The position numbers were made by a program, and so were the translations under genes. Below are positions 46,661 through 59,237 of a DNA stretch of 64,000 bases, in pieces. The notes below the pieces were generated by a model, which saw only the letters and a program-made list of their open reading frames with translations, was not told the DNA's origin and searched no databases. Position 1 is the first letter of the stretch. The number at the start of each line of letters is the position of its first letter. Source of the stretch: Voacanga thouarsii (taxonomy: Eukaryota > Streptophyta > Magnoliopsida > Gentianales > Apocynaceae); assembly GCA_026120185.1 (NCBI GenBank), contig JANUWF010001224.1, positions 806,001 through 870,000 of the forward strand, given 5' to 3'.

Positions 46661-46910
46661 GGATTAACCAAAGTCCAAACTTGGTTATCATACATGGATT
46701 GCATCTCAAACTTCATAGCCTCTAACCATTTTCCAGAGTCAGAACTCTTAATGGCTTCTTGATAGGAAGTGGGCTCATCATTAACCATAAGCTCCACATT
46801 GTGATCGTCAGTGATGAGAAATCCATATCTCTCAGGTTGTTGACGAACCCTATCAGATCTTCAAGGTCCTTGTTCTATAGAAGTAGGCTCATATTGGACT
46901 TGTGAGCCAT

Positions 46911-49154
46911 CTAATGAGGTTCATTATTTGGTTCAAGTACTAATTGTGGCTCTTGAATCTCATCAAGATGTATTTTACTCCCACTGATTCTTTTAGAAAT
47001 AAATTCATTTTCAAGAAAGAATCCATTTCGAGCAACAATTACTCTATTTTCTTTTGGAAGATAAAATTGATATCCTTTAGTTTCTTTAGGATACCCCACA
47101 AATACGCATTTATCCGATTTAGGTGCAAGTTTATCAGATAATAAACGCTTTACATAAATTTCACAACCCCAAATCTTAAGAAATGACAAACTAGGTTATT
47201 TCCCAGTCCATATCTCATATGGCGTTTTCTGAACCGATTTAGATGGAACTTGATTTAGTATGAATGCAGCAGTCTCTAGGACATAACCCTAAAAGGATAT
47301 TGGAAGATCAGTTTGACTCATCATTGATCGAACCATATTTAATAAAGTCCGATTTCTCCGTTCAGATACACCATTCCATTAAGGTGTTCCAAGTGGAGTT
47401 AATTGAGAGATAATTCTACAATTTTTAAGATACTCGTCAAACTCGTGACTTAAGTATTCACCATCTCGATCTAATCGGAGTGTTTTGATACTTTTGCCAA
47501 GTTGATTTTGTACTTCATTTTGAAATTCTTTGAATTTTTGGAACGATTCAGATTTGTGTTTCATCAGATACAGGTAGCCATATCTGCTGAAATCATCTAT
47601 AAATGTAATGAAGTACTGAAATCCTCCTCTAGCATTTGAATTCATTGGTCCACATACATCAGTATGTATTAGGCCTAATAAATCAATTGCCCTTTCATTT
47701 TGTCTCTTGAAATGCGCTTTAGTCATTTTGCCTAATAAACAAGAATCACATATTTCGTAAGATTCTAAATCAAACGATTTTAGAAGCCCATCATTATGAA
47801 GCTTTGTTATGCATTTCTCATTTATATGGCCCAAATGACAATGCCAGAAATAAGTTTGATTTAAATCATTAGATTTAAATCTCTTAGTATTTATATTATA
47901 GATGGAGTTGTTTGAAGATCCACGAAGATTGAGAATATAGAGCCCAATTGATAATGAAGCATCTCTATAAAAAATGCCGTTTTTATTAATGGAACAAATG
48001 TTATTCCTAATAACAAATTCAAAACCTTCTAAATCCAAACAAGAAACTGAAATAATATTCCTGCTCATAGCAGGAATATAAAAATAATTATTCAGTTCTA
48101 AAATAAGCCCACTGGGTAAAATTAATTCAAAAGTTCCTACAGCTACTGTAGCAACTTTTACTCCATTCGCAACTCGTAGGTCCACCTCGCCTTTTGCCAA
48201 AGCTCTACTCCTTTTTAGACCCTGCACATTAATACAAATGTGAGACCCACAACCGGTATCCAATACCCATGAATCAGAAGTAGACAAATTAATTTCTATA
48301 ACATAAATACCTGAAGCGGCAATCTCACTGTCCTTCTTTTTCTTTACTTCCAAATAGAGCTTGCAATTTCTTAACCAATGTCCTTGTTCTCCACAATGGT
48401 GGCAAGCTCCCTCTTTTGGTGTCTTGGTCTTAGGTTTAGGCTTGAACTTGGACTTTGCCTTGTCCTTACCCTTACTAGCCATGACCTTGCCCTTTTGGTT
48501 ATTCCTTTTCCCTTTCCCTTTTTGAACCATTAGAACACTAGGAGTATTCTTCTTAATGTTCAGTTCAGCTTGTTTTAGCATCACATGCAATTCAGTAATG
48601 GATTTCTTCATATTATGCATGTTAAAATTCATGACAAACTGGTCATACTCAAGAGGTAATGAGCCCAAGATAAAATCCGTGGCCATGTCATGATTAACAG
48701 GAGCACCAAGCTTATCAAGATGATCAAGATAGCCCTTCATTTTAAGGATATGAGCACTTACCGAGGTGCTAGAAACCATCTTACATGCATTTAATGCCTT
48801 GTGAGTTTCAAATCTCGCTTGTCGTGCTTGCTCTTGGAACATTTCCTTGAGATGCACAATCATGTCATATGCCTTTGCTTCTTCAAACTATTTTTGAAGT
48901 TCAAAGTTCATAGTTGCTAGCATGACGCAAGTAACATCGTTGGAGTCATCTTTGTGCTTACTGTAAGCATCTTTTTCAGCTTTTGAGGTGTTATTTGCTG
49001 GGCCAGGGGGAATAGGATTTTCAAGAATATAGAGCTTTTTTTCTTGCTTAAGAACGATTCTTAAGTTTCGTGCTCAATCAAGAAAGTTAGTCCCACTAAA
49101 CTTGTCTTTCTCGAGTATAGATCGCAATGAGTTATTCCAACTGTTTGTTGCCAT
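46911..49154 (-). pseudogene. Element D Gag-protease-integrase (494-codon open core)
   Basis: Gag starts at the ATG at 49152-49154 with M-A-T-N-S-W-N-N; a TGA near 49071 (a former tryptophan codon) and a TAG near 48893 interrupt it. From 48863 the frame is open to 47379: the Gag core, a basic K-rich region, the zinc knuckle C-H-H-C-G-E-Q-G-H-W-L-R-N-C at 48362-48403, the protease site V-L-D-T-G-C-G-S-H, and integrase with W-H-C-H-L-G-H, C-D-S-C, H-T-D-V-C-G-P and F-I-D-D-F-S-R-Y. A TAA near 47379 precedes the N-G-V-S-E-R-R-N-R-T glutamate box. The C-terminal part continues to 46911. Confidence 0.88.
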
Positions 49155-50032
49155 TATCTACATACAAAATATGCAAAGTAATTAATTTTGAGGCTTTAAT
49201 GAAAAACTCCCACTAAAAGCATTTAAACTTTTTGAAACTTCAACATTTTGATGTTTCGTAGTGGGTAAAATTTTTTTTTCCATAAAATTTTATCTTAATC
49301 ATAAGTATGCTTTGGCTTTAATCTTATTATTAAATAAAACTCAAATTTTAAATAAGATAGACGTCAAATGTCCCGGTTAAAAATATCTCATATAATGCCC
49401 TAGACCCAAAACCATTTTGATAGTCCAGTTAAGTCAAACCATATCAAACATATGGAAAACTATTTTCCATCTTATCTCACTTAGATAATCAAAAGTATCC
49501 TACTTTGGCAGGAATGACCATATGATGATCCAAGTAATAACAAATGTTTGATTTTGGAAGGCATTTAACACTTAATTTTTTTAAAATAAAAATTTGATTG
49601 TAGTAAGCATGAAATAAACATATCAAATATGCATGCAAGACATAAATAAAAGTGACATAGCATGACCCATAACCTATGTTGATCATCACGAGCAAAGTGA
49701 AGATCAAGGTGGTCAATCTAGGTATATGAACTCCTTAAGCATTCTCTAATGCTTTGAGCATACTCCTCCTTGGTTGTAATTGTAGGCCGCCGTCTTATTT
49801 TACATTGGATAGTAAAATTAAAATAATTCCTATTCTAGGAAAGCAATACAATTTTACAACAATGAAAAACGACACGCAGGCTGTATTTAAAAATTACAAC
49901 TTAAAACAACCATAATGTAACCTGCCAATCATATTGGGATAAAACGGACCATGCTATGCACTATTCAAAATAATCCACAACTACAATCAAAACACTAATG
50001 AATAACACACAATGAACAGTTAGTCGGGGTTC

Positions 50033-50156
50033 CAAGGGGCAACGCCCCTAGCGGGGTCCAAAGGGCAACGTCCCTGGCGGAGGTCCCGCTGGCCGGTCAG
50101 CGGGCGGGGGTCAAGGGGGCAGTGCCCCCGGAAGGAAAAACGATTTTTCCTTCTCT
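50033..50156 (-). other. Cluster of five GC-rich hairpins in the element D leader
   Basis: Successive short palindromes: AGGGGC-AAC-GCCCCT (50035-50049), AGGG-CAACGT-CCCT (50062-50075), CCCGCTG...CAGCGGG (50085-50104), GGGGGC-AGT-GCCCCC (about 50115-50129) and GAAGGAAAAA-CGA-TTTTTCCTTC (about 50131-50153). They stand out sharply from the surrounding AT-rich leader. RNA of the sense (minus) strand would fold into the same hairpins. Confidence 0.7.
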
Positions 50157-50514
50157 CATTGAATGAGATTTCGCCTTCCGATTTCTAAATATTAATCAGA
50201 TTAACGTTCGGACCCCTTAGTAACCATCGTCGTGAAATTTCATATTACAGACAATCTGCGTTCCCTTTTAACCATATTCATATAGATAACATATTATCAT
50301 GGCCGATTAATACAAAATATTTGCAAATATAGAACGACGGATAGCATGCTTACGATACCATATCATATTAAAACAGACCAATTTATAGACAATCTGTAAC
50401 TAATCTGGTCTAATCAGGCAACTAAGACGCACATATTAAACTTAATTCAGGCAGTCTGCATGCTAAGTATTCTAAAATCATAATCATGTGAACATGCTGA
50501 TATACACCGTTTAA

Positions 50515-50517
<3 letters not shown>

Positions 50518-50547
<30 letters not shown>
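50518..50547. repeat. (CA)15 microsatellite
   Basis: Thirty bases of uninterrupted CA in the element D leader. Confidence 0.95.
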
Positions 50548-50548
<1 letters not shown>

Positions 50549-50621
50549 CATACATATCCACAACAATATGATTAACATAGATGAATCAACATAATCGTTT
50601 AGCAAGTTGCTCTAATACCTC

Positions 50622-52147
50622 TGTTAGAATTCGTGGACTCCTAAACGCGGAAAACATCCACAAATCCCTTTCGAGAATCCAAGTAAACGATTAAGAAGAT
50701 CGTAAGTTTGCAGGATTACCTCTATTTGCTGTAATCGAAATTCTTTGATTCTGATTACGTTGTTATATGTTCAACCCGAACAATCACCAGACACTGCAGT
50801 ATGCGAACGTCCTCTATCGGATACACACCGCGAACTCACCCGTTACTCGGGGAGTGCTAGCGCCTAGGGTTTGAGAGGTTTTTTTTTTCCTGATGAATGG
50901 AAGCACGAATATTCTCAACAGAATTGGCACATTTTAGAAGACGGCTAGAATTTTCTTAAAACCCCACTCCGAACCTCTTAGAGTCCAACCCTAATAATAT
51001 CTTATCATATTTCAAATTAAATTCAAATTAAATTAAAACTAATATGATAAGATTCTGTCATTATCTCGATAATTTAACTAATTAATTTATCGAGTCAGAT
51101 TCTTATAATCTGGACATCATACAGATACATCGAATGTGGGCATATTTCCAGATTCAATGTATCTGGTAGATCTTCTAAATTCGATTAATTTAGACATGTT
51201 TCCAGATTCATCGAATCTGGTTACCAGAAAAATAATCTAACAAGTTCGCTTATTGTGTGACCCTATAGGTTCATTTAATACTGGCAGTGTGCCCAAATCA
51301 TATTTAAATGGCCCACAAGTTATAAGCGGTTTCTAGCAAAACATTATAACTATCCAGGTTAAATGAAAATCAGTGATCTTTATGAACCAATCCATAATTT
51401 TATATTTAGTCCTTTTGTCACACGATATCCAGATTAAGCATAAGGCACGGAGCATGTCATCCTTATTAAGCTTAATCAATTATTTCTTAATTTCATAATA
51501 GACTGTTCAAACAAATGATATCAATATCTTAGATTGATATATTTGAACACGACCATGCATTTTAACCGTCTAACTTATCAAGGGGCCCATAGATATCTCT
51601 CTTATAATTGAGAAGGACAAATTCCTTCACAATCAATCATATTTGTCTCATTGATTTATTCTATATCCAACAGTAGTTTAATTTATTTTCTGATTAAAGA
51701 CAACTTTAGATAACGTCAAAAATATAGAATTTATCAAGTAGGAAACTATGATGAATTTAGGTCAAAGGACTTTTAATATTATTATGGCTAGAAAGTACTT
51801 ATGACATATTCCATGAAGTACTCTCACAGTGGGTCATGTCCAATATAATATTCTCTAATATTTATTTATGTTTTGACTTGATATCACAAACATTCATGAC
51901 TAGTAAAACATAGCCATCCAGTCACAAACATACTAATCTTAATTTATTATTGTTCCAATAATACTAAACGATCAGGGACAGATTTAGAATAGTCATTGTA
52001 TTCATTGTTGGGTTTTAATATCAAGTCACGTACATGATGATCACAAAACAAAATATACTATTCATGGAAAGGAAAACCTCATATTATTATATAAAACATA
52101 ATGACAATAGTATAAATACAAATTGACTATAGGGCATATCCCTAACA
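50622..52147 (-). repeat. 5' LTR of element D
   Basis: 1,526 bp, differing from the 3' LTR by scattered substitutions and a one-base length difference. Confidence 0.95.
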
Positions 52148-52197
52148 GGCCCATGGGTCATCCCATGGTTCATGATCATGTGTGGCGGATGCACAAG

Positions 52198-52200
<3 letters not shown>

Positions 52201-52249
<49 letters not shown>
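52201..52249. repeat. (TA)24 microsatellite
   Basis: Forty-nine bases of uninterrupted TA in the leader of element C, shortly after the element D insertion. Confidence 0.95.
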
Positions 52250-52253
<4 letters not shown>

Positions 52254-53590
52254 TTTGGATTCATACCAGACAAAGTTATTATTTTTGTAATAGTTAATAT
52301 TCTTTAAATATTTTGCACGAAAAATAATAATAAAGGATTTTTTAGGATTAAACAAGATTATTAATTAATTTAATTAATGTATTTAATTCTTTTATTTGGG
52401 CACTTAAGATTAATAATAGAAAAGTATGAAAACATTTATAATTTTCTAGCATGCTATTTACTTTAAGTCCTATGTACATGTTTTCTCAAATATCAAAGTC
52501 TTTGGAAAATTTTATTTGACCAGGAAAAATATTTTTCTTTAATTAAATAGTTATTTTAACTTAAACAAAAATTAATCCTTGGTTATTTTCTTAAAGGCTT
52601 TTTATCCTTGATATAGAAAATATTTTGAATTTAGAAATTTTTGTAAGTTAAAATAGAAAACCATTTTAATTCATTTTAGCAAAGGAAAAATTATTTTTGT
52701 CAAATAAAACCTTGAGATCAAAATCTCTAGGAAATTTTAAATGAAAAATTTTTAAAATTATTAAATTCTTAACTTAAATAAAATTAATCCGTGAGAAAAA
52801 TTTTCTCAAAGGATATAAATCTTGACATAGAAATTTTTATGGATTTAGATATTTTATTTTAAGTTAAAGGAGAATTTATTTGAAATTGTTCAAATGATAT
52901 TTTTTCAAGAAAACTCTTATTTAAAAACTAAGTAGGATAGGGGTTCTAATGGCCCCAAGACTTCCATCACGATCCTCGTTAGAGATCGTGAATCTCTTTA
53001 TGTCACCTTGGGAGTGAACCCATATAAGATGGAGATACTATAAAGATCTAGAACTAATAGAAGGATGTAATTAATAACCCGGGATACGTACTATGATCGA
53101 TCAGCCCACGTTGGAGGTTATAGTGTGAGGTATGTCCATAGGAAATAAGAAGAAACGACCATCCCCTCGATGAAGCTATTTTCTAGATGATTACCAAAAA
53201 GAAAAATTAATTTGTGGTAGTTAACACACTTAGGAAACTGTTAATCTTCCCAAGAAGCTATGTCAATTTTCCTAAGAGCCAAATTAATTATGTTAAAGAT
53301 AATACTAATGTGGTTAGCTATTATTAGTTTAATATGAGGATAACGTGCACAAAATTATTTTGTTTTCATAATATTGAGAATTTCTTTTATTTTTCAAAAT
53401 CTTAGAAATAGTTGGTGGAGGTTGTTTCAATCTCGTAGTCGTTATTCGCTACGAGAATAAGCTAATAAGTCCAAATTATGTGGATTAGAATAAGAACCTA
53501 GACATAATACTCATAACTAAGAAGTATAAGTATGTCATTTACGAAACCTACCTAGTGATCGTGGAAGGTTCCTCCACTAAGAAGTGTGAG
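52250..53590 (+). other. Untranslated leader of element C, second part
   Basis: AT-rich, no conserved frame until the Gag region near 53,600. Confidence 0.6.
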
Positions 53591-53599
53591 ACTAAAAAA

Positions 53600-54483
53600 G
53601 CATGGACAAAGGCTGATGAAATGACACGATGCTATATGTTAGCCTCCATGTCGAATGTGCTCTAATCCAAACATGAGCATATGGCAACTGCATATGACAT
53701 AAGTACATCATTAGCTACAATGTTCGCAGATAAGAGCCGGCCCTCAAGGCAGAAGGCTCTTCGAATAATAATAATAAACACCAAGTTAGCTGAGGGAGTA
53801 TCAATCAGAGAGTATATGCTCAAGATGATTGCTGCTTTCAAGGGAGCAGAAGTCTTGGAGGCTATTATTGACTTCGAGAGCCAAGTGGACATAGTTTTCG
53901 AATCTCTGTCAGGCTCCTTTACTTAGTTCAAGTTGAATTACAACATGAACGAGTTAAACATGAGTTTAACTGAGTTGATGAAGGAGCTCTAGATGGCGGA
54001 GAAGGTTATGAAGCTACAAGCTGGAGCTATGATGGCTTCTTCTTCAAGAATTAGGCCCAAACCCAGAAAGTTCAAAAAAAAGAAGGGGAATGCAATGCAC
54101 TAGCCTAAGTCCCAGCCCAAAAACAAATCTAATGACAAATGCTTCAAATGTGGGAAGAAGGGATACTGGAAAAAGCTGTGCCAGATCTTCAGGAAAAGAA
54201 AAACTCCATAGGTAATGTTTTCTATCTAGAGTCTATATTAATGGTTGGATCAATTTCCACTTGGATTGTTGATTCAGGAGCCACTGATCATATCTGTAAC
54301 TCCTTGCAGGGATTTAGAGAGATTAGAAGACTCCAGAAGGGCGAACATGGACTATGCGTGGGAAATAGAGCACAAGTTCGGACTCTTGCAGTAGGAGAAG
54401 TGGAACTCACTTTTGATTGTAACAGAATAGTTGTTTTGAAGAATGTTTTATTTGTTCCTGGTTTTAGACAGAATTTATTTTAG
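53600..54483 (+). pseudogene. Element C Gag and protease (decayed)
   Basis: A Copia Gag core is read through 53600-53926 (M-L-A-S-M-S-N-V-L, then A-T-A-Y-D-I and I-R-E-Y-M-L-K-M) with a stop before the N-Y-N-M-N-E segment. The zinc knuckle at about 54142-54183 reads C-F-K-C-G-K-K-G-Y-W-K-K-L-C, with tyrosine where the zinc-binding histidine belongs. After a frameshift the protease site V-D-S-G-A-T-D-H-I-C is intact near 54270-54300, followed by L-F-V-P-G-F-R-Q-N at 54445-54475. Confidence 0.8.
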
Positions 54484-55630
54484 TTGCAAAATTAATAAAT
54501 CAAGGATATTCTTTTTTTTTTCCATTCTGGTATAACTATCAGTAGAATTGGAGAAGTAATATGTATTGGGCATATGTATGAAAATTTATTCTTCATTAAT
54601 CCTATTAACAATCAATTAAATAATACTCAATCTGAATCTTTAAATAAGAAGAGAAAGACCAATGTTAATGACTCATATTTATGGCATCTAAGGTTATGTC
54701 ACATTGACTCAATCAGGATTCAGAGGTTAATCCATGATGGGCCTTTAGACTCATTGAGATTGGAAAGTTGGCTTCAGTGTGAATCATGTCTTATGGAAAA
54801 AATGACCAAAAGGTCCTTTACCCAAAATGCGGATAGAGCCAACTAAGAAAGCACTGCGTCTTGTTTACACTAATGTGTGTGGTCTTTTGTCTACACCAGC
54901 TAGAGAGAGATTTGAGTATTTCATCACTTTCACAAATGATTGTACAAGATATGGTTATATTTATCTGATGAGATGCAAATCTAACTCTTTTGACAAGTTC
55001 AAAGAGTTTAAGGTTGAAGTGGAGCATCGGACAGATAAAATAATCAAGACCTTACGATCGGATCATGGCAGAGAATACTTCCTTGGTGAATTCAAGGATT
55101 ACATGGTACATCATGGGATAGTATCCCAACTCTCTGCGTTGGGGACACCCCAGCAGAATGGAGTAGTTGAGAGAAGGAATAGGACATTGATAGAAATAGT
55201 CTGAAGCATGATATCCCATGCTACTCATCCGGTGTCTTTTTGGGGATATACCATAGAAACAGCGACATATATTCTGAACTTAGTGCCTTCCAAGTTAGTA
55301 CTTAGGACATCCTATGAGATGTGGATTGGGCGTAAGCCAAGTCTAAATCATCTCAAGATATAAAATTGTCTAGCTTATGTACTGATCAAGGGAGACAAGT
55401 TAGAACCAATATCGGAATTATGCTATTTTATTGGGTATCCAAAAAGTACAAAGAATGGTTACTTTTATCATCCTAATGAGCAAAAAGTACTTGTGAGTAC
55501 TAATATTAGATACTTGGAGGATGATCAAAGTACATCCACTAAAGGTTCGACAAGGTTGGAACTCGAAAAGAAGTTATTTTTTGAATTAAATTCTTCTAAC
55601 CCGATTATAGAACAAGAAGAGACACAACCT
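54484..55630 (+). pseudogene. Element C integrase (decayed)
   Basis: Pre-integrase and zinc-binding residues (L-W-H-L-R-L-C-H-I and C-E-S-C) lie in the frame at 54574-54846. The core continues from 54827 in another frame; the first catalytic aspartate is asparagine (Y-T-N-V-C-G where H-T-D-V-C-G is usual). The N-D-C-T-R-Y-G-Y block and the Q-Q-N-G-V-V-E-R-R-N-R-T glutamate box remain. A stop follows at 55202 and the C-terminal part is broken. Confidence 0.8.
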
Positions 55631-55639
55631 TAAAAACCT

Positions 55640-57309
55640 CTACAAAAGGAGCCTCGACGTAGTGAGAGGATATCTAGGGTTCCAGAAAGATGGACTGGAA
55701 AGGCTTTTGACCTAATCTCTGACCATCAGGAACAAGATCCCACTAAGTACAATGAGGCTATTGTTGATGCCGATGCAAACTTATGGCATGAAGTAATAAA
55801 AATCGAGATTGAGTCTATGTACTTCAATCAGGTTTGGGATCTTGTAGCTTCACCTGAAGTAATAAAACCCATTGGGTGTAAGTAGGTGTACAAGCAGAAG
55901 AGGTGAGTAGATGGGAAGGTGGAAACATTCAAAGGTAGGCTTGTGGCAAAATAGTATACTCAGAAAGAATGAATCAATTATGAAGAAACCTTTTCCCTAG
56001 TAATCATGCTTAATTTTATCCGTATCCTCCTAACCATTGCATGTTATTATGACCACGAGATATGGCAAATGGATGTCAAGACGGCATTTTTAAATGGTTA
56101 TCTTAGTGAAGACATCTATATTTTCCAAACAGAAGGCTTTATTGCTCAAGGTCAAAAGCATATGATTTGTAAGCTTAAGAAATCCATTTATTGACTTAAG
56201 CAAACATCCAGAGCATGAAACATTCGTTTTGATGAGACTGTAAAATCTTACAGTTTCATTCAAAATGAGGACGAACTATATGTGTGTAGGAAATTAGAAG
56301 GCATAAACGTGATTTTTCTTGTAGTGTATGTGGATGACATTCTACTAATTGTAAATGATGTAAGGACATTGTTATCTACTAAGGTCTGGCTATCTAATTA
56401 ATTTAGTATGAATGACTTAGGTAAAGTCAATAACATTCTCGAGATAAAGCTTCTTAGAAATAGAAAGTAGAGAATGTTAGGTTTATCCCAAGTTACATAC
56501 ATTGACAAGATGCTGGCCAAGTTCAGCATGGACTCATACAAGGGGGCGGTGATCCCTTGCAGACATGGGTTGTATTTTTCTTCAAATGACTGTCCAAAGT
56601 CTCAAGAAGAAAAAGATTGAATGAGTAGGATTCCCTATATTTCAGTTGTGAGAAGTCTCATGTACGCCATACCGTGTACTAAGTCAGATATCTGCTTTGC
56701 CGTTGGCTTAGTTAGCATATATCAGTCAAACCCCAGCGAGGTTCATTGGCAAGCTGTAAAGTATATTTTCAAATATCTGAAAGGTACGAGAGATTATATA
56801 TTAGTTTACATGGCCGATGACTTGGTTCCTACATGATACATAGACTCATACTTCCAGCGGATAAGAATGAGAAAAAATCTACTAGTAGATATGTCTTCAC
56901 CTTGTCTGGAGGATCCATTTCATGGAGGAGTATCAAGCAATTTTTCATTGCTAACTTAACTATGGAAGTTGAGTATGTGGTAGCTTCGGAGGTAGTCAAG
57001 GAAGTAGTTTGGTTCTGGAAGTTCCTTTTAGAACTTGGAGTCGTGCTGCAAATGGACAAATCGGTTGTGATGTATTGTGACAACACTGGTGCAATCTCAC
57101 AATTCAAAAAACCCAGGAACCACAAAAAGGGGAAGCACATAGATAGAAAGTACCACCTGATTCGGGATTTCATCCAGAGACGGGAAGTCGCGATGGAACA
57201 AATTGTCTCGGAGAACAATCTAACAGATTTTGTCATCAAGCCTTTAGCAGAGAGAGTCTTTAGAAGATACTTAGACACCATAAGAGTGAGCACTCATGGA
57301 CTTACTTAG
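55640..57309 (+). pseudogene. Element C reverse transcriptase and RNase H (decayed)
   Basis: Copia motifs follow in order: K-P-I-G-C-K, Q-M-D-V-K-T-A-F-L (about 56070), the catalytic Y-V-D-D at 56327-56338, M-S-R-I-P-Y near 56620, C-T-K-S-D-I-C-F-A-V-G, then RNase H with Y-C-D-N-T-G-A (about 57070) and an N-L-T-D-F-V-I-K-P-L end. Stops are frequent in the polymerase part (about ten); the last 158 codons (56833-57309) are open and end near the polypurine tract AGTGCAAGTGGAAGAT. Confidence 0.82.
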
Positions 57310-57331
57310 TCTTAGAGTGCAAGTGGAAGAT

Positions 57332-59232
57332 TGTTGGGATGTATGCCCTATTAGACTAAATTTCTGGTATAATTTTGACTTATATTAATAAAACTATTTT
57401 TTCTTAGAAATTTTTTTGTGAAACCTTCTTTATATTTGTGCACAATTTTCATTAGAAAAGACCCATTGTATTTAAGTAAATGGTTCATGTGAATAGAGAT
57501 CTTTCACAGTAAAGTATGGATCATGGGATACTTAACACATAAACTACTATTCTTAAACGAATGATGAGAATGGAAATTTCATCATGGCAAGATTATTGTG
57601 TTATGAATTCTAAATAAGGAATGGTTTACCTTTAGCCAATGACTAGTATTCTCATTTCATAACACAAGCAGATTTCAAATACGTAGAACATGACCTATAG
57701 TAGTGGTTTCTAAAAGTACTATATGATAGAAACCTAGACTACTACTACTACAATGTGAATTTGTACTCTACAGCTTGAGTATAAGTTGGTGGTCGGACGA
57801 AATTGGAAGCGTATGCTTTGATATTCTATAGTTGAGGTTCTTTAGAAAGACCAATATATTTATATGTTGGGTATATGTAACGAGTTAGTCAAGACAGACT
57901 TGCAAAAGATAGTGTCTACACTGTATCGCCCGTTGTGGTGGTCCGAATGATCTAATTATCTAGGGTCCTGGAGAATATGACTGGATTATTGGCTTTAGGG
58001 TAGCTCTCTTGAAAGCGAATATATTCTAAGAAGTCATGGATCATTGGACTAGAAGTTGAATGATGATAGATGTCTTTTAGAGAGGTGTTAGTACACTCTT
58101 TCTTTTCTAAATGCACGGTGATGTGTATAGGAAAATTTTAGTCATTTCACATGTAAGTCGAAAACATAACTAACACAACATTGTCTTTAGTGTCAATATT
58201 TTGTTATGGTGATATTAGAAAATATTTAAAATGCAAAATACAGCTATTTATATAGTATGGGTATTTTGATCATTTTAGTAGCCAAAGCGATGTGCCTTTT
58301 TGATCCTCGGAATAACCTGTAAGTCCTAATTAATTTTAGGTCGAGAAAATAGTCTCAATAGAAGGGATTTTATTTTATTCAAGAAGTCTAATTTATTTTT
58401 GGACTAAAATAAAATAAAGGAATGAGAAAAAATAATTTTATTATCTAGTTTAATTGGTTAATTAATTATTCAGGGCCTCAGTCCAAATTGAATAATTAGA
58501 AAAATTAACTTAGCCTAAACTAAATAATAAAAGGCTTAAATAATTATTTTAGTTCATTTGGACTTATTAATTATTTATTGAGTTATTTTAATAGGCCTAA
58601 GAAATAAATAATTAATGGTTATTATTTTTTAGCTTATTAGATCCAAAGAAAATAATAAATTATTTTTGGCTCAATAGCCTGTACTAAAGGATTTTTTTAA
58701 TTCACGAAACAGAAGAGTTAAGGCTGAGCCAAACTTCTTCTGTTGATAGCTTCCGGGAGTTTTGAAATATTAAAACCCCATTGTTTTGGTTATTAGATAT
58801 AGTGAATAGTCATGGGTCTTGGTTGGGGATAACACACAGAACACACGAGGAAGGACCAGCCTTCTTCTCCTCTCTCTCTTGTTCGGTTTTCTTTTTTTCC
58901 CTTGTGACTTCTTGATATTGCTAATCAACTGCAAATGATCAAGAAGAGTCTTTTCTCGCCTAAGTTGTTTCACCAATATAAATTGGGTGGTAGAATATTC
59001 TGAGAAGCAAAGAGCTTTGCGTTCATGCCCCGGAGGAGAAGGCGGATTGCTAGTTTTGCAACCGGAATCATTGTCAAGACAAGAAGCCATTCTAGTGGTT
59101 TATTCATCTTCTCAGCAAACAAACTAACGACACGAAGATGTATTGTTTTTTCCTTCCATTGCGCCGTGTCGTGGTGTTTTTCTAGCTTTAGTTTCATGCA
59201 TGCACGGCTTTTGTTCGTTATTCAGAGCATCA
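57332..59232 (+). repeat. 3' LTR of element C
   Basis: 1,901 bp, beginning TGTTGGGATGTATGCCC and ending CAGAGCATCA. Confidence 0.92.
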
Positions 59233-59237
59233 CTTAG

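Larger units (their letters stand above)
49155..50621 (-). other. Untranslated leader of element D
   Basis: About 1.47 kb between the primer site (near 50,610) and the Gag start, without a conserved frame. It includes a GC-rich hairpin cluster and a CA repeat listed separately. Confidence 0.7.
43643..52147 (-). mobile_element. Copia element D, full length, inserted in the leader of C
   Basis: LTRs of 1,525 and 1,526 bp (43643-45167, 50622-52147) are flanked by GGCCC (43638-43642 and 52148-52152). Sense strand is minus: Gag begins at 49154 and RNase H ends near 45170. The primer site beside the 5' LTR reads AGGTATTAGAGC, a variant of the initiator-Met site. The polypurine tract GTGCAAGTGGGAGAC abuts the 3' LTR. 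LTRs match closely, so D is the youngest layer here. Frames are only lightly broken. Confidence 0.93.
41306..59232 (+). mobile_element. Copia element C, inserted in E in opposite orientation
   Basis: LTRs at 41306-43142 and 57332-59232 are flanked by CTTAG (41301-41305 and 59233-59237). The primer site follows the first LTR and a polypurine tract precedes the second, so the sense strand is plus. Without element D the element is about 9.4 kb. Gag, protease, integrase, reverse transcriptase and RNase H are recognisable between 53600 and 57309 but carry many stops. The LTR interior is homologous, in reverse orientation, to the LTRs of E and F. Confidence 0.9.
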
